A stretch of 64,000 nucleotides of DNA from Azolla caroliniana (lineage: Eukaryota > Polypodiophyta): positions 20,708,001-20,772,000 of the forward strand of contig JBHGNT010000011.1 in NCBI GenBank assembly GCA_043228905.1. Reading direction: 5' to 3'. The notes below the pieces were generated by a model, which saw only the letters and a list, made by a program, of their open reading frames with translations, was not told the origin of the DNA and made no database searches. This document shows, piece by piece, positions 48,001 to 60,698 of the stretch. The position numbers and the translations under genes were made by a program. Positions within the stretch are counted from its first letter, which is position 1. The number at the start of each line of letters is the position of its first letter.

Positions 48001-51000
48001 AGTATTCCTTCAGGATCTTGTGCACTGTTTTCCCCTGGGTTGTAGTCAGAGATACAATTATTGGTAGATTTTTCTTTTAAAGAAGAAAAATGGTGTGCTG
48101 TAGCATTATTGTTACGCAATGCACGCACACTTGGCCATCCATGTTGCAAATTTGTTAAACAGGCAGCTCTCTGTATCTGCAATGGCAAAGGAGTTGAAAT
48201 GAGAACTCTATCCCTCCTCCGTACCACCTCTGATTCACCATGATTTCGATTCAATTTTTTCTCAGGAGCTAATGCACCATGAACAGCTGATAACGAGTCA
48301 CTGCTACCATCACAACCTGCACATTTGCAGCTGCTTAGATCATCAGAATATAAGGTGGTCAACTATTTTTCACGTTCAACAAAATGTAGATAGAAATTCG
48401 TTAGTGTGGTATGAATTCCTAATCCATTACAAAAACATTATGCACATTTGGTTTCAAAGAAAACACGGGTTTTTTTCCAAAAAAGATATTGTATTAGTAT
48501 TAAGAAACGCCCTAAGGCTATATATAAAAGATCTACATTTCGGTAATGAGCCCCTTTCTAAATTCTAATCGTCGGCTTAAATAAATACTTCGGTGTAGAG
48601 TAGAACCACTCCACCTTATCAGAAATCCGTCTATAAAATATTCCTTTGTCCCAGATGGCATGAAACTCCAATCATTTGAGCTCCACTTGTTGCGTATTAC
48701 CTTTTATGTTAGCCAAAGAACCTCTGAGATTATGCACAATCTCTGAGATTATGCCTCTATTTGTGGATCATATCAAATATTTCAAAGAAAACAAGGTATT
48801 ATATCATAAAGCTTTTCATAACAGCCTATACCCAATGGATTGGAAACACAATAACCACTAAATGATATATCTTTAGTCTTACTCAAAGACCAGGCATACA
48901 GGATCCATAGAAATACTCAGGCACCCATAAAAACGACTGGCCAAGCAATCTGTCACATCACTTCAAAAACTCTTCACATACAATCTCCGTAATGGCATGT
49001 CCACGAGGGAAACTTCTATGATTGTAGTTCTGCAAACTTGGTAACAAGATGCAGTGGACATTGGTTGGGTTGTGTTAAGTTCATGAACCTTAAAAGTGTT
49101 CAATAAGATCAGCTTCCATGAATGCTATTTCAGAGAAGGCCTACCAGCAAGAATTACAGATAGAGGTACTGTTACAATGTCATAAGTTCATCCTTGCTAC
49201 TTGTAGGAGATGTTAAGGTGATAAGGTTTTTGGATATTGACCAAATTTCTTTGGATGGGACTGTCTTCCTATTAAGCAACCACAAGTATATTACAATCAA
49301 TATCTATCATCATCGCAATGTTTGAGAAAATGCTACAAGAGCAGGGGGCTATGATGGGGACAGATGGATATCAACAAGATCTTACAGTGTGACAGCCAAT
49401 TTGAGGATCATAATGCAACTCCCCAGTTGGGTTAATCGCCAGATTCATTGTGTGGAGGCAGAACCACCATGGTCCTGAACCAGGTGCAAATTGAGATCAA
49501 AAAGGAAAATGAGCATACAAGGAGTAGGCATTGCCAGTGAAAGGATGGAAATTCGCAGTGTTTATGAGCCGTGATTCAAGAATATTTACAATCAACTATT
49601 AATATTAATGAAGTGTTATGTGAACAAGGGTCAAGCAAAAATTCTTAATAATAAAAGAGATGGAAGGACTACAAGTTAAGGTGGCTTAAACCCTTTATAG
49701 TTTACAAATCTGGAAGAGTTGTGGAGAATCATTGAACAAGAAGAAGAAAGACGGTGTTTGTACGACAATCAGTTCTAAGTTATTAATTCCAAAGGGCAAC
49801 TTATTCTCTTCTACCTGTTGATAATTAACCAAGAACAAAACTAGCACCTTCAACTCTTGAAGCTTGGTATTTAACCCAAGATGGATCAGTATCTCTATGG
49901 TCCCTATCGTTTTTTGTCCAAACTAAGAAGAAAGAAAAAATAAACAAATAAAGTTTACAGCTTTGGCTCCCTGGAGTCAGAATTAAGTCTATGGGCAAAG
50001 ACAAATGGCTATCATTCAGCTGGATAGGCAGGATTTCAAAAGGGGTTCACAATTGTGGATCACATATTAACCCCCTGAGTCATTATTGAGGAGGGCAGAG
50101 CCCATAAAAAGATGATTTAATGCTGATTTGTGGATTTCCGAAAATCCTTCAACAATGTACTGCATGTTCAATCCCCCCCCCCCCCCGTACATATGCAATT
50201 GGAATGTATGCACTATATGAATCTGTGTCAGGAAAAGGGTGATCTCACAATGGGTTGTCAGAGGCTGTGGCTAGCAGAATTCGAATAAAACAACAATGCC
50301 CACTATCATCCACTATCTTTGGTCTCTATATAGATGAGGTATTGCATTACACAGATTTGGCAGTTCAAAGGTACGCTTAGAGGGTATAGCCATACAGATA
50401 TTACTATATGCTGACCACCAACTCACCAAAGGAACTACAAAGACATCTCAACACTTTAAAATCATTTTGTATAGACAAAGGTTTTATGGTCAACCTGGAT
50501 AAAACTAAAGTGATGGTGTTTGACACAACTCAATCCTAGGAGTAACATTACAGAGCCTCAATTTTCCTTATGTGAGGCTGCCTGCGCTCAACTTTCTCGT
50601 GGATATATCATATGCAGTCCTTTGTGTGCTTGAAAGACAATGTACAAATATACAATTGCAAGAGCCACTAACTAGATTGCTGCTATTTGAAGCACTCGTT
50701 ACAACGACACTTCTCTACGGAACAGAAATCATTTTGTATAGACAAAGGTTTTATGGTCAACCTGGATAAAACTAAAGTGATGGTGTTTAACACTACTCAA
50801 TCCTAGAAGTAACATTACAGGGCCTCAATTCTCCCTATGTGAGGCTGCCTGCGCTCAACTTTCTCATGGATATGCAGCCCTTAGTGTGCTTGAAAGACAA
50901 TGTACAAATATACAATTACAAGAACCACTAACTAGGTTGCTGCTATTTGAAGCACTTGTCATACCGACACTTCTCTACGGAACAGAAACCTGGGGACAAA

Positions 51001-54000
51001 GTCTTCACAAGGCAAATAATTGGACAGATTTGAAGAGACTGTTAGTCTCAATCATTGGCCGTATTTAAGGAGCAACGCATTGGTGCCCCGTAATATAAAT
51101 CAGGAAGAGATGGGAGCAGCCCCGGTAATCACCAAGGCATTATTCCAATCAGTGACCAGTATCCAATGTCTTTGGGAGCTCCGGAAATGAATGTACTCAA
51201 GGTGGCACTTATGTCATCAAAACACCTTTCTGATCATGGAGACGATCATTGTTGGTATACTGAAATGCAACAATGGTTTGAGTCCCATGGCATAAGCATA
51301 AATGCACTAACCCCATTCTAACATAGTTTGGATTGTCCCCATCTGAACCTGACCAAAGTGCAAAAGAATAGAGCGATCAGAACTTATATTCTCAAATTGA
51401 ATAACGGAAGAACATGGAAAAGCCCCACAACATTTCTTGGTAGGAAGATGGCCTACAACAAGGCACACATTTTACACACATCAGAGGATGGATTTATCAT
51501 CAGGCCCTCTTATATTGATATACATCTATCGCATGCACTGTGTATTGTGATAGAGCAGCTACCAAACCTCTTCACATCAGTTAGAGATTGAGGTACCCAA
51601 GCATGACCTTCACTCCTACCCAAGCATGGTTGGCCAATTCGTATACTCGATCAGTACTGATACTCCAACTAGGACCAATTCCAATTAGCCATAGATAGTA
51701 GACATATTACAACATTGTGAGGCCCAATTGGATTAATGACAAGGCACTCCAAGGATTGCATTCCAAGCATCCCCATGCCTTTCTTGGATGACATAGCTAT
51801 AAATTGATGCTGGGATGATGATAAGGATGAGATCAGAAATTGGAAAAATTGCAGGAGTTTGTGATGGATCACATATCTAATTGCAAAAGGATTATAGGCA
51901 AAATTTGAAGGGGCGCACCTGACACTATCTGGAGAAAAGTCAAAATTTGGAATAACTTGAGATCCTCATTGTTGAAAACCTTGTAGGCCCTACTATTATC
52001 GCAAGCCACCTCCAGCAAAGGTTGATGCTATCCAAAAGATGGAGGCATGTGAAACAGTCAGAAATAAGATGGCGCTTGGAGTCCACATTATGCACATATT
52101 ACGAACCTGCTTTACTACTTGTTAAAGGAAAAAGTTAATTTGGATGGACAAACACAGTCATGCTATGTGGATACTACTCAAGGCTCTAGCACTAAAAAGT
52201 CAGATTAGGCCATTGGACGCCCACTCATAAGGGTTGCTGACACAAACCCAACCTAGATCAGCTAGATTATCAGCCAAACCATCCAATTCGCTTTGGGACA
52301 AAGGGTTTGAGTGAAAGACGAAGAGGGTGTGTCCAAGTCAAGCGTCTATGGGTAATTGTGTTGACCACCAAAATTGGTCAAGATCACCTTAAATAGCAGC
52401 ACATACTGGAGGATGTGCCATGTTGTCTTCCTGTTGTCTTGCTTTGTCACACTGTGTGAACCACCTCTAAACCAAGCACAACGGAGAAAGTCTAACTAGG
52501 TCTAGTCTAAGAATCACAAATGAATTGGAAGAACGGGTTTTGAACCTTACATCTCAACATTACGAAGAATTATAACTATTGATGAGATAGTAGTTAGAAG
52601 CATTAAATATTCTTTAGTACTTAGAACTTACTTAGATAAAGTGTAAAACATATACATGTATATAAATCAAGTTAATGCCAGAGCACCAAGTGAAAAAATA
52701 TGAACACACTATCTAGCATGTGTGCAGCTATATAAAGCACCTCAGTAACTCATACGTAAGCTAGTGTTTCATCTTTTCTTAAGTTTCTTCTATTCCATCC
52801 TCCCCTTGAGTTTTCTTAAAACATCTCCTATAAGATTCAATCCTCGAACCTCTTCTTTCTCATTCCAAATCAATTTCCATTGTCCTATATCATATCTTCT
52901 TTATCTCTTCCTTCTCATGCATTGGGTCCAAAACCCAGCCAATTCCACCTAGGTACGCATACATCAGCTAAGAAGCTACAACACAACATACGCTCTTCTT
53001 TTTAGTGGTACCTTGAATAACTGCCTTACACACATAATAAATACATGTTTTATAAGAACCATCATTTTCAAAGAAATTCTGAAAACTTCCACACATTAGA
53101 TGACTACTGCCCCAAGTTTCATACCTATAACTTTGAATATTTCAGCTCAATGACAGTAGAAAAATATGCAAATTCCCTTCATAGTTTTGTTTACAGAGAA
53201 GGATTTTCCCATACAGGTGAGTGTTGATGGTAGCTGTCTAGGTTGCTTGTGAAACTCATTTGGTTTTATATGAGGATCACGAGAAAGAAGGTTCTGAGAC
53301 AGCTATGTCACCAAAAATAAAAATATATTTTCTCTCCGTCATCATATTATTCTCTTAAAATTTTCTCTACCATAAAGAAGATTTCCCACACCCTAATTTG
53401 GAAAGCGGGGAAATTTGTCCAAGTTGTAGCTAGAACAATTAACACATATAGAACATATGATTTTATAACATCCACTACTTAAACAGCTTTAGTGTCGGGA
53501 ACATTACTGCTATCATTTGAATGCATCCCGTCTTTCCAGTGAGGCAAATCATGAACCCAAATTGCTTCTTTAATAGCAATTAATTTGTCTTTCGCGACAA
53601 CAATGATCGTGCAAGAATCAGAAGAATTCTTTATCACAAAATCTGGTATAGTGGGGCCCTTCAGCTTCCTGAACAAATAAATTTTTATTTGGTTACACTC
53701 AAGGAAACATATCCTACACAGCAATGTCATAATGTAAGATATAGCCTTCAGGGCTTTAGTGTGGAAGTGCTATATATACATCTACATGTATGTAGTAGGT
53801 GTGTGTTCTTTTTTTACTTCTTTTTATTTACCTTAAGAAGCCAGTTCTACTTGATGTCCCGATGATAAATTTCTTTGCTTTCAATCTAATGATATGATCC
53901 ACCAGAGATTTTCCTACCTCATTACCCTCAACTATAATCAACTCTGCATGAACCTTCAGTAATCCACGGATATTGAAAGGGATGAAAAATCTCTTGTTAG

Positions 54001-55048
54001 CTCAAACAGAAAGACATCCACTCCAGAAGCAAAAGAATTTGAAGAGCAGAAAAAAAAACTACCTTCCATTCATCACAAAGCGTCTTGTGAGGTTCTAACT
54101 GTTTCTCTGTTTTTGCACGTATTTCCCTTGTGTTTGTTACCAATGCTTCTGGGCTTACCTGATCCACTGAAACAATTTTGGTATTAGCATCATCTTTCTT
54201 GATCATAAAACTGGAATTTCCTTTTTTCTAAAACGTTAAATGATATATTCGTAATTTACATTTTCAATCTGCCAAGATATTTGAAACCAGCCTTTCATTT
54301 TTTCTGTGCTCAATTGTCCATAGAGAATGTAAAGCTACAAAGATCAACAATATCAACGACAGACCAGAAACATGGGAAGGTATCTCAAATATTAAAAGTT
54401 CAATGATAGTTTCATACACCACATCCAAATGGAAACAAGACACGATTTTAAACAAGGAAATCTGGAAACGAAAAATAGGTACACAAACTACAGAAAGGAA
54501 ATTTCCATCTCAAAATGACAGGTGATAACTCTGACCAATTTATTCCTTTCATTGAGTGGCTGATTGAATTGTCAAACAATGAACACAGTCAAAGAATATT
54601 AGAAACCACACCATACAAAAAACTATATAAATTGACTCAATCATCATTGAGAGATAATACATTTGTGACATTACACCGAATTAATTCTTAAATCAAATTT
54701 AGTTCCTTTCATTAGACTGCTGATGAATTGCCAATTAATAACATTGTCGATCAATTAACAAACCAAAGCATACAATGACTATATAACTGCAATCATTGTA
54801 CAATTCTAAATTTCTGACACATTTGTATATAATAATAAAAGGAAAGAAAAAGAAAAGAAAGGGGGAACACCTGATGTTGGATTGGAGCAGAGGATATGCA
54901 AAAGTTTCAAAGAAACATTTGTTTTCACAATCTTATTAGATAATGACCATTTCAAAGCAGAATAGCTACTCGGATGTTTGCTTATAGCTACCAAAACAAT
55001 TTCTTCTTCTGCAGCTGCTGTTGCTGCTTCTTCTTCCTTAAGACCCAT
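42074..55048 (-). CDS. U-box domain protein kinase (USP - coiled coil - kinase - U-box)
   Basis: My nine-exon model on the minus strand is 55048-54871, 54166-54063, 53953-53832, 53668-53508, 48316-47688, 47602-47501, 46753-46325, 45977-45201, 42268-42074. All phases agree, giving 898 aa. Layout: USP-like domain (about 15-155), a Ser/Asn-rich linker with three 12-residue repeats (about 357-392), coiled coil (about 400-520), kinase (about 521-800) and U-box (about 822-890, split by the last intron: FFICPIS-K, then EIMKDPHIAADGYTYE). Kinase residues seen: Gly-loop GLGGYG (538-543), VAIK Lys559, HRDLKPAN Asp654, DVG Asp672, DPEY. This matches plant U-box RLCKs: E3 ubiquitin ligase plus cytoplasmic kinase. 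The exon 4 donor (A-GTAATG) is the weakest junction. Introns 4 (5.2 kb) and 8 (2.9 kb) are expanded by retroelements. Substrates are unknown. Confidence 0.9.
43313..43900 (+). mobile_element. LTR fragment or solo LTR related to the young copia element
   Basis: It starts TGTTGGGAAATCGGTCCCTC, matching the young element's LTR start (TGTTGGGATTACGGTCCCTC). It then has its own tandem array, TATAAATATGACTTAGGGCA (shared with the young LTR), and a U5 with CCCGTGGTTTTT, AGGGTTTTCCACGT and GGTTGTGGCCGAG (all shared). No PBS or internal region follows. The 3' end is unclear: homology fades after about 43,855, and a TTTTACA at 43,951 may be the true end. No matching 5-bp target duplication was found. 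It lies in intron 8 of the kinase gene, antisense to it. Confidence 0.8.
43361..43470 (+). repeat. 43-bp tandem array in U3 of the LTR fragment (2.6 units)
   Basis: GACCCGGTGAGAACTGGAAG-like units start at 43,361, 43,404 and 43,447, and include AACCGGATCGG. It occupies the same U3 position as the 28-bp array of the young element, but the unit differs in sequence and length. Confidence 0.85.
47703..47810 (-). repeat. 36-bp coding triplication in kinase exon 5
   Basis: Three 36-bp units start at 47,703, 47,739 and 47,775, nearly identical at the DNA level (one G/T difference seen). Each encodes ENGLDEVESAHA in frame. The acidic repeats sit in the linker just before the coiled coil. The length is probably polymorphic. 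Confidence 0.93.
49900..51610 (+). mobile_element. Degenerate LINE reverse-transcriptase remnant inside kinase intron 4
   Basis: In broken plus-strand frames I read KGFTIVDHIL (about 50,045), QQCPLSPT-like then LFGLYIDEVLHYTD (about 50,300-50,360), ILLYADH (YADH in place of YADD, about 50,400), FCIDKGFMVNLDKTKVMVFD (about 50,465-50,525), LFEALVTTTLLYGTE (about 50,690), WYTEMQQWFESHGI (about 51,250) and LNLTKVQKNRAIRTYILKL, then MAYNKAHIL, TSEDGFIIRPSYIDIHLSHA (51,340-51,540). This is the RT-to-C-terminal order of a non-LTR element. Stops and frameshifts show it is dead. It is antisense to the host gene. Weak remnants may extend from about 49,000 to 52,400. Confidence 0.8.
50461..50988 (+). 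repeat. 267-bp tandem duplication within the LINE remnant
   Basis: Copy 1 (50,461-50,727) and copy 2 (50,728 to about 50,988) both run from ATCATTTTGTATAGACAAAG to CTCTACGGAACAGAA. Copy 2 has lost a few bases near 50,870 and carries scattered substitutions. The duplication repeats the segment between the YADD-following block and LLYGTE. Confidence 0.92.
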
Positions 55049-55065
55049 CTCTTATCATATGTTAA

Positions 55066-55140
55066 TTTATCTCTCTCTCTCTCTGTCTCTTTCTCTCTAT
55101 CTATCTATCTATGATCTATCTATCTATGATCTATCTATCA
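55066..55140. repeat. (CT)n/(CTAT)n tract upstream of the kinase start codon
   Basis: CT units pass into ATCT/CTAT units with two GATCTATCTATCTAT blocks. It begins 18 bp upstream of the kinase ATG and so lies in its 5' leader or core promoter as GA-rich RNA. Confidence 0.9.
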
Positions 55141-55249
55141 GAAGGACCCAGCAAAAGAATGAATTGACAACCAGTGATCAAACTTCGTTCCACTAAGGGC
55201 ACTTTTTATTTACTTTTGCTTTACTGGGATTTATTTGCTTACTCTGTTT

Positions 55250-55253
<4 letters not shown>

Positions 55254-55304
<51 letters not shown>
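55254..55304. repeat. (TG)25 microsatellite
   Basis: Uninterrupted TG run about 210 bp upstream of the kinase start codon. Frames encoding Cys-Val repeats through it are artefacts. Confidence 0.95.
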
Positions 55305-55305
<1 letters not shown>

Positions 55306-58300
55306 TGCCTCTCTCTCTCTCCATTGTTTCTATCTCTTCAAAAAGAGGCAGGAAATGGCTGGTCCAAAAAGGTGTGTGGAAATGGCCACTCGGTCAACAA
55401 AAAGTTTTCTGCCTTTCTCTGTCTCTTAGGTGTCCTCCCAACCACCTCTAGACTCTCCATCACTCGGTCTTGAAAAGTCAGTCAATTACATGGTCCTTTT
55501 GAAATGTGTGAGAAATATGGTATGGTTCCTTGATCATGTAATTATTTATTAATGCCGACCCGATAGGGCAGCACTATAAACCTAATTATTACGCTAATAT
55601 ATGTGTTTGTTTTGCCTTTGGGGCTCTGCAATTACTACATCTGGGCTTGAAATGCAAGCCTAATATGATGATTTCTGTCGGTGAAAGGAATAAGAATTTG
55701 TATGCTCATGTTATCCGAGCCTAATATGATGATTTCTATCAAATGTTGGTCTCCACTATTTTGCCACGTGCTCTAGCATGTGTAGTGTAATAACGATTTC
55801 TATTGTGTACATCATACCCCTTTTCGCGCCTTCTCGATTATGATGCATGCTCTCCTTCGATAAGAGGTGTGTTGGAAAGCATACGAAACACGAAAGAGCA
55901 AAATCCAAGCATATAGAGACATCGTTGTTTAGACCAATTCTATATATAAGTACGAGTTCGAAGTATAGAGGTTTGTCATGGAAGAAATCAAGTGATACTT
56001 GACTATGTACAAAGAATAAGTATGATGCATAGCCATTCTTTGCAAACGAGACATATATAAAAGAGAGACTATGGGTAGATATACATGTAGTGTAGATATC
56101 CACATATATCACGTATGGAATCTTCAATTTATCGACCTTTAAAGTAAGACAAAGTTGACCTTGAGGTGTGGGTCTCGCTATATTGTCACGAACCCATATA
56201 TGCGTATATCAAAGTGTGATACTCGTACTCCCAAACTTGCTTTAGGAAAAATGTGCACACTAAACTAGTCTTCACCACTTGTGTCCCAATGTTTCATTGC
56301 ATATCGAAGTGAGTGTGAACTAAGTAAGTCACATGAAAGCAATGATTTGGTTGATAGACAACAAAATGGCCTCCAACATGTATCCATGCGTGGTTTCCCA
56401 ATTCGACTAAGAGTATGGTTTATATAATTAGGTGCAACATATATAGCATAATGAGTGACGTTGAGCCTTTTTGCATGTCACAATACACTAGTGTTGAAAG
56501 GTCTTGTCCACGAAGGAATTTATTCATAAAGAAGGAAGTAGTTGTGTTGCATCCCATCTTCCAAACCTTTTTTTTATATGTAACATCCAACTGGAAACAC
56601 AAAAAATTGCTTTTATGTGTATACATATTGGATATTTTCACTTACTTTTCATGTCATTCCATCAATCAATGCATGTAACTTATTTGAACCCTAAGCATGT
56701 ACTAAACTACCCTTTTCATGGCCATTATCTCAATGGGAAGTGCTCTAGTCTCATGAAGTATCATGGTGTATGACATTTGTTTATTCATTCAAATAAACTT
56801 TGTAACAAATAATAGAATAGATTTTTTGTAGTTCATGAGGAGTCCAACTTTGACCTATGGTATCAAATTAACATTTCATATTGTATGTGAGTCCTCCTAA
56901 GAACGAGGTTCGCTATTCCATAATAAAATATATGTCTATGTGAAAATAATGCACGCATACGTGATCACCCTTATCAGTGGACATTTGAATTACATTATTA
57001 TGCCCAATGGTTTTCATTGCAAACCTTGCATATCTTTGAATTCGGGTGATGATGCCATGATGTCACCATACCTAACTTCAGTGCGCAAGTTTGAAGAAGT
57101 TTGAGAGCCAATGCTCGTGGGATTGAAAACGTTTTTGTGTTTTTACCTTATATTCAAGCCAACTTTGGGGGTTAATATTTGCAATGTGATATTCCAATTT
57201 TGATAGTTCCACATTTTGCCACTTCATCATTAATGCCTCTAGTAATCTATCCTCGATGATCACATACTTCATATCGTCACTCCAATGTATCTTTTACTCT
57301 TGTCTTAAACCATTTCATAATGTCAAGTTCCAACTAGATGAGAGCACTTTGTTCTTATTAGTTTTTTGTACCTTGCACCGTATGTTCTGAGCTTGTTTTG
57401 GCAATATCTGACCAAGTCATATAATTGTATACTCTTTACATTGATAGTACATGTATGGGCCTAGCATTTGTTTCTAATAGTACAACAGGATATTATGTTT
57501 AGGAATTTACCACAATTGTCCAAGTAATAACATATTTTGGACTTTCTCTATTTCATTCCATGCATTGCACGAGATGATGACACTCCGCATGCAATAGACA
57601 ATGAATAAACAAAATGGTGGATGATTATGAAATTGTAAAAAACTAAATACATTGGCTCAAAGTAACACCAAACTCAGACCTTTGTCTTGATAAGTTTTGT
57701 GGCCTATAGTTGAGGTCATCAGTCAAGGCAACAAAATCATATAACCTATTGTTAGTGGCATTGATAGGAAGAATTGTCAATGGTTCATAAGCTACCAATC
57801 AAAACACTACAAAAATAGAATAATCAACCCTTAATACGAATCAACTACGTTTAACACAAGTTATTGTTGTAAGGCTCAGAGTAAAACATTTGAAACCACT
57901 CTGAAGAGAGAGAGAGAGAAAGGAGCCAAAGTCTAAAGTGGGGCACAAACTTGACATTTAGGCTATTCCAAACAATAAATTAGATTCTCCTAAGGACACA
58001 TGCTATTTACTACATCACAAACGTGTTGGGGTGGAAGCAAGCACCCTTTGTTATGACTTGCGACTATGATAATAAGGCAAACACTTATTTTCTAGACCAC
58101 GCGGTGTTTTTTTTCTTCGTGTTACTTTCCCTTTCATGTAGTAAAAATCATTTAATCCATACAGATAGAAGATGTCACCATTTATTTGTATGTACTAGTA
58201 ACATAAATGCTTCTTATTGACTCGGGTAGGTATTTGAGAGAAAATTTGAAAAACATTATTAAAATCTCATATATCTCAACTCAAGAGAATGTTAGAGATA

Positions 58301-58960
58301 CCATATTTCACAATGGGCTTACCTTAGTGGTAATTTGGTAATCAACTAGGTTATCAACATAAAATTGTTTCACACAAATTTTGTTGCATTGCATATCACT
58401 TTCCCTAAACTACATGCCACATTGGCAAATCAAAGTAATGGCCTCACTATCTCCAAATCATTGGCACAACCATCTTAACTATGTTGTATATCTTCCTCTC
58501 CCTCTATCTCTCCAAATAATTGGCTTTTAGGATTGGCAACACAGGCACCAATTGACATACATGATAAAATGATCTCGGAAGCAAGATAGTGAGCATTAAT
58601 TACAAAGTCCACAATACGACCCCCAATGATACTTTATCATTGTTCAATTTGAAATGTAGCGGTATTTCTGGTAAATATTTAAAAACTGTGAGATAAAAGG
58701 TTTAAAGAAAAAATGAGGAATATCTTTGCAAGACTATGATGATCATGAAAGCGTGCTTTAAAGACACGGGGGTCTATTATTTTGTGATGATATGAGTGAA
58801 TTTAGAAGTGGAGGAGAGGGGTATTTTGGTGAATCTTTAAGAAACGTTTTGGGGAGGGGGGGGTATCATTGGAATTACATTAAAGGGGTAGAATGGTAAA
58901 TTATGAAAACTTGGAGACAAACGAAGAAAAGACGACGACCAAAAGGGTAGAAAAAACAGA
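55305..58960. other. Divergent spacer between the kinase gene and NOT1
   Basis: The two genes are transcribed away from each other from about 4 kb apart, so both promoters lie here. Apart from a dispersed repeat (56,207-56,763) and a short duplicated phrase GCCTAATATGATGATTTCT (55,658 and 55,720), I find no gene or RNA. Confidence 0.5.
56207..56763 (+). repeat. Dispersed repeat of unknown family, copy 1
   Basis: It is collinear with 60,110-60,560 in the same orientation. Shared landmarks in order: GTGTGATACTC..AC.CCCAAACTT, AGGAAAAATGTGCA, GTGTGAACTAAGT, GATGCAACATAT-like, CATC(.)TCTTCCAAACCTTTTTT, CATCCAAC, then TTTGAAC, TAAGCATG, TGGCCAT.ATCTCAATGGGAAGTG and TCTCA.GAAG. No coding capacity or terminal repeats were recognised. 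Confidence 0.7.
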
Positions 58961-58966
58961 AGGAAA

Positions 58967-59001
58967 AAGAAGAAGAAGAAGAAGAAGAAGAAGAAGAAGA
59001 G
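58967..59001. repeat. (GAA)n tract in the NOT1 5' leader/promoter
   Basis: About 11 GAA units end roughly 107 bp before the NOT1 start codon. GAA-rich leaders are common in plant housekeeping genes. Confidence 0.9.
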
Positions 59002-59107
59002 GAAGGGCTGAGCGAAGGACGGCTTCATATCCATCTGCGTCTTCGTTCCTTCGTTCGTTGTCGTCGATCGTTTCGATCCCTTCTATTTCCTCTGCAGGGA
59101 AGTAGAG

Positions 59108-60565
59108 ATGCCGTCATTTGCTCTTTCTTTGGCTTCTCAGATTTCGTTGCTCGTTCAGAACTTGTCTGTGTCGAACCAGAACTCCGTGCTCTACGAGCTT
59201 AGCCTGGTAAGGTTTTCTTGTTTCTCTCTGGACTCGGAAAGAGATATTTTGAGTAAGATGCAAGGTTTAGGTATGTGTATGACCAGGAAACTAGCAGAGA
59301 GACAGAGCGAGGAGGGGGAGGGAGTTTATATTAGTTATGTATATGTATTTAAAGTTAGCACAGAGAGAGAGCTTAGGTAAGCTGCAAGGTTTCGCCATGC
59401 ATATGACCAGAAAATTAACAGAGAGGGAGATAGAGAGTGTGGGCAACCTGCAAGGTTGAGCTATACGTAGGACCAGGAAATTAATAGAGAGACATGAAAG
59501 GAGAGTGATTTACTTCCCATGAGAGTTTAAATGGTTTTTGAGACAAATCATGAGTACAAACAGGGGTGACTTAAAGTTTTCCATACCGGAACAAATATGT
59601 ATGAGATCATATATTGAGGAGTATTTGGAATCCTTTAGCTCTGTATGAGATCAGAGCTAAAAGCTCTAGATTTCTTAAAGATACATCATAGTGATCTTAA
59701 TGCATGTTGTGCAATGATTCTTGAGATGGATTGCGTGCATGAAGTGCATAACTAATATGCATGAGACGAGTATGAAGAGGGAACATTGTGGATGATTTTG
59801 GTTGGGGTGGTGGGTTGAGGGCCAAGGCTGGGAGAGGGAAAGTATTTATTCTTATGTATAAGGTCATTTCTGAAGTGAATTTGGCTTAATTTAGCTCTAT
59901 ATGAGAGAGATTTTTTTATTGACTTTGGAGGGCCAAATGTGACAGGGACCAAAAATATAACAATTTCATGTAATGCGTGTGAAAGTGAGTAGCGATTCTC
60001 AATTTTCACAAACTTTACTGACTTGCCGATTGTGATTGTGAGAGAAATTCGTGCAAGGATTGGGTTTGGTCAAAGATGTGTGGAAGGCATAACTGAATGT
60101 GATTAACGTCAAAGTATTGCATTAAAATGTGATACTCAGACACCCAAACTTATTAGGAAAAATGTGCATAGTCAACTACTCTGATCACCTATGTCTCAAA
60201 GTTCCATCTCATATTGTAATCAGTGTGAACTAAGTTGTATGGGAGCAATGGCTTGGATGGTAGACAATGGGATGGGCTCAAATATATATTGATATGTGCA
60301 TTTTCCCTATTTGGCAAAGACTGTAGTTTTGTTGTTAGATGCAACATATGTAATGGTGAGCCTGCACATTTTACATTGAATCACCTCTTCCAAACCTTTT
60401 TTGCATCCAACCAGAAGACAAAAATTTTCTTTTGTGTCTTTTGGATCTTTTTGCATGCAATTCTAGGAAGTCAATGTGAAGGACTCTTTTGAACTTTAAG
60501 CATGCATTCAGCAACCCTTTCTGTGGCCATGATCTCAATGGGAAGTGATCCCATCTCAAGAAGAG

Positions 60566-60596
<31 letters not shown>

Positions 60597-60655
60597 AATA
60601 TTAACATCTTTTAAGAGACCAAAATGACCTATAAGACCAAACAAGAGATTACATC

Positions 60656-60698
<43 letters not shown>

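Noticed and set aside
55257-55473. Frames with Cys-Val repeats beside the kinase promoter
   Set aside because: Translation of a (TG)25 microsatellite.
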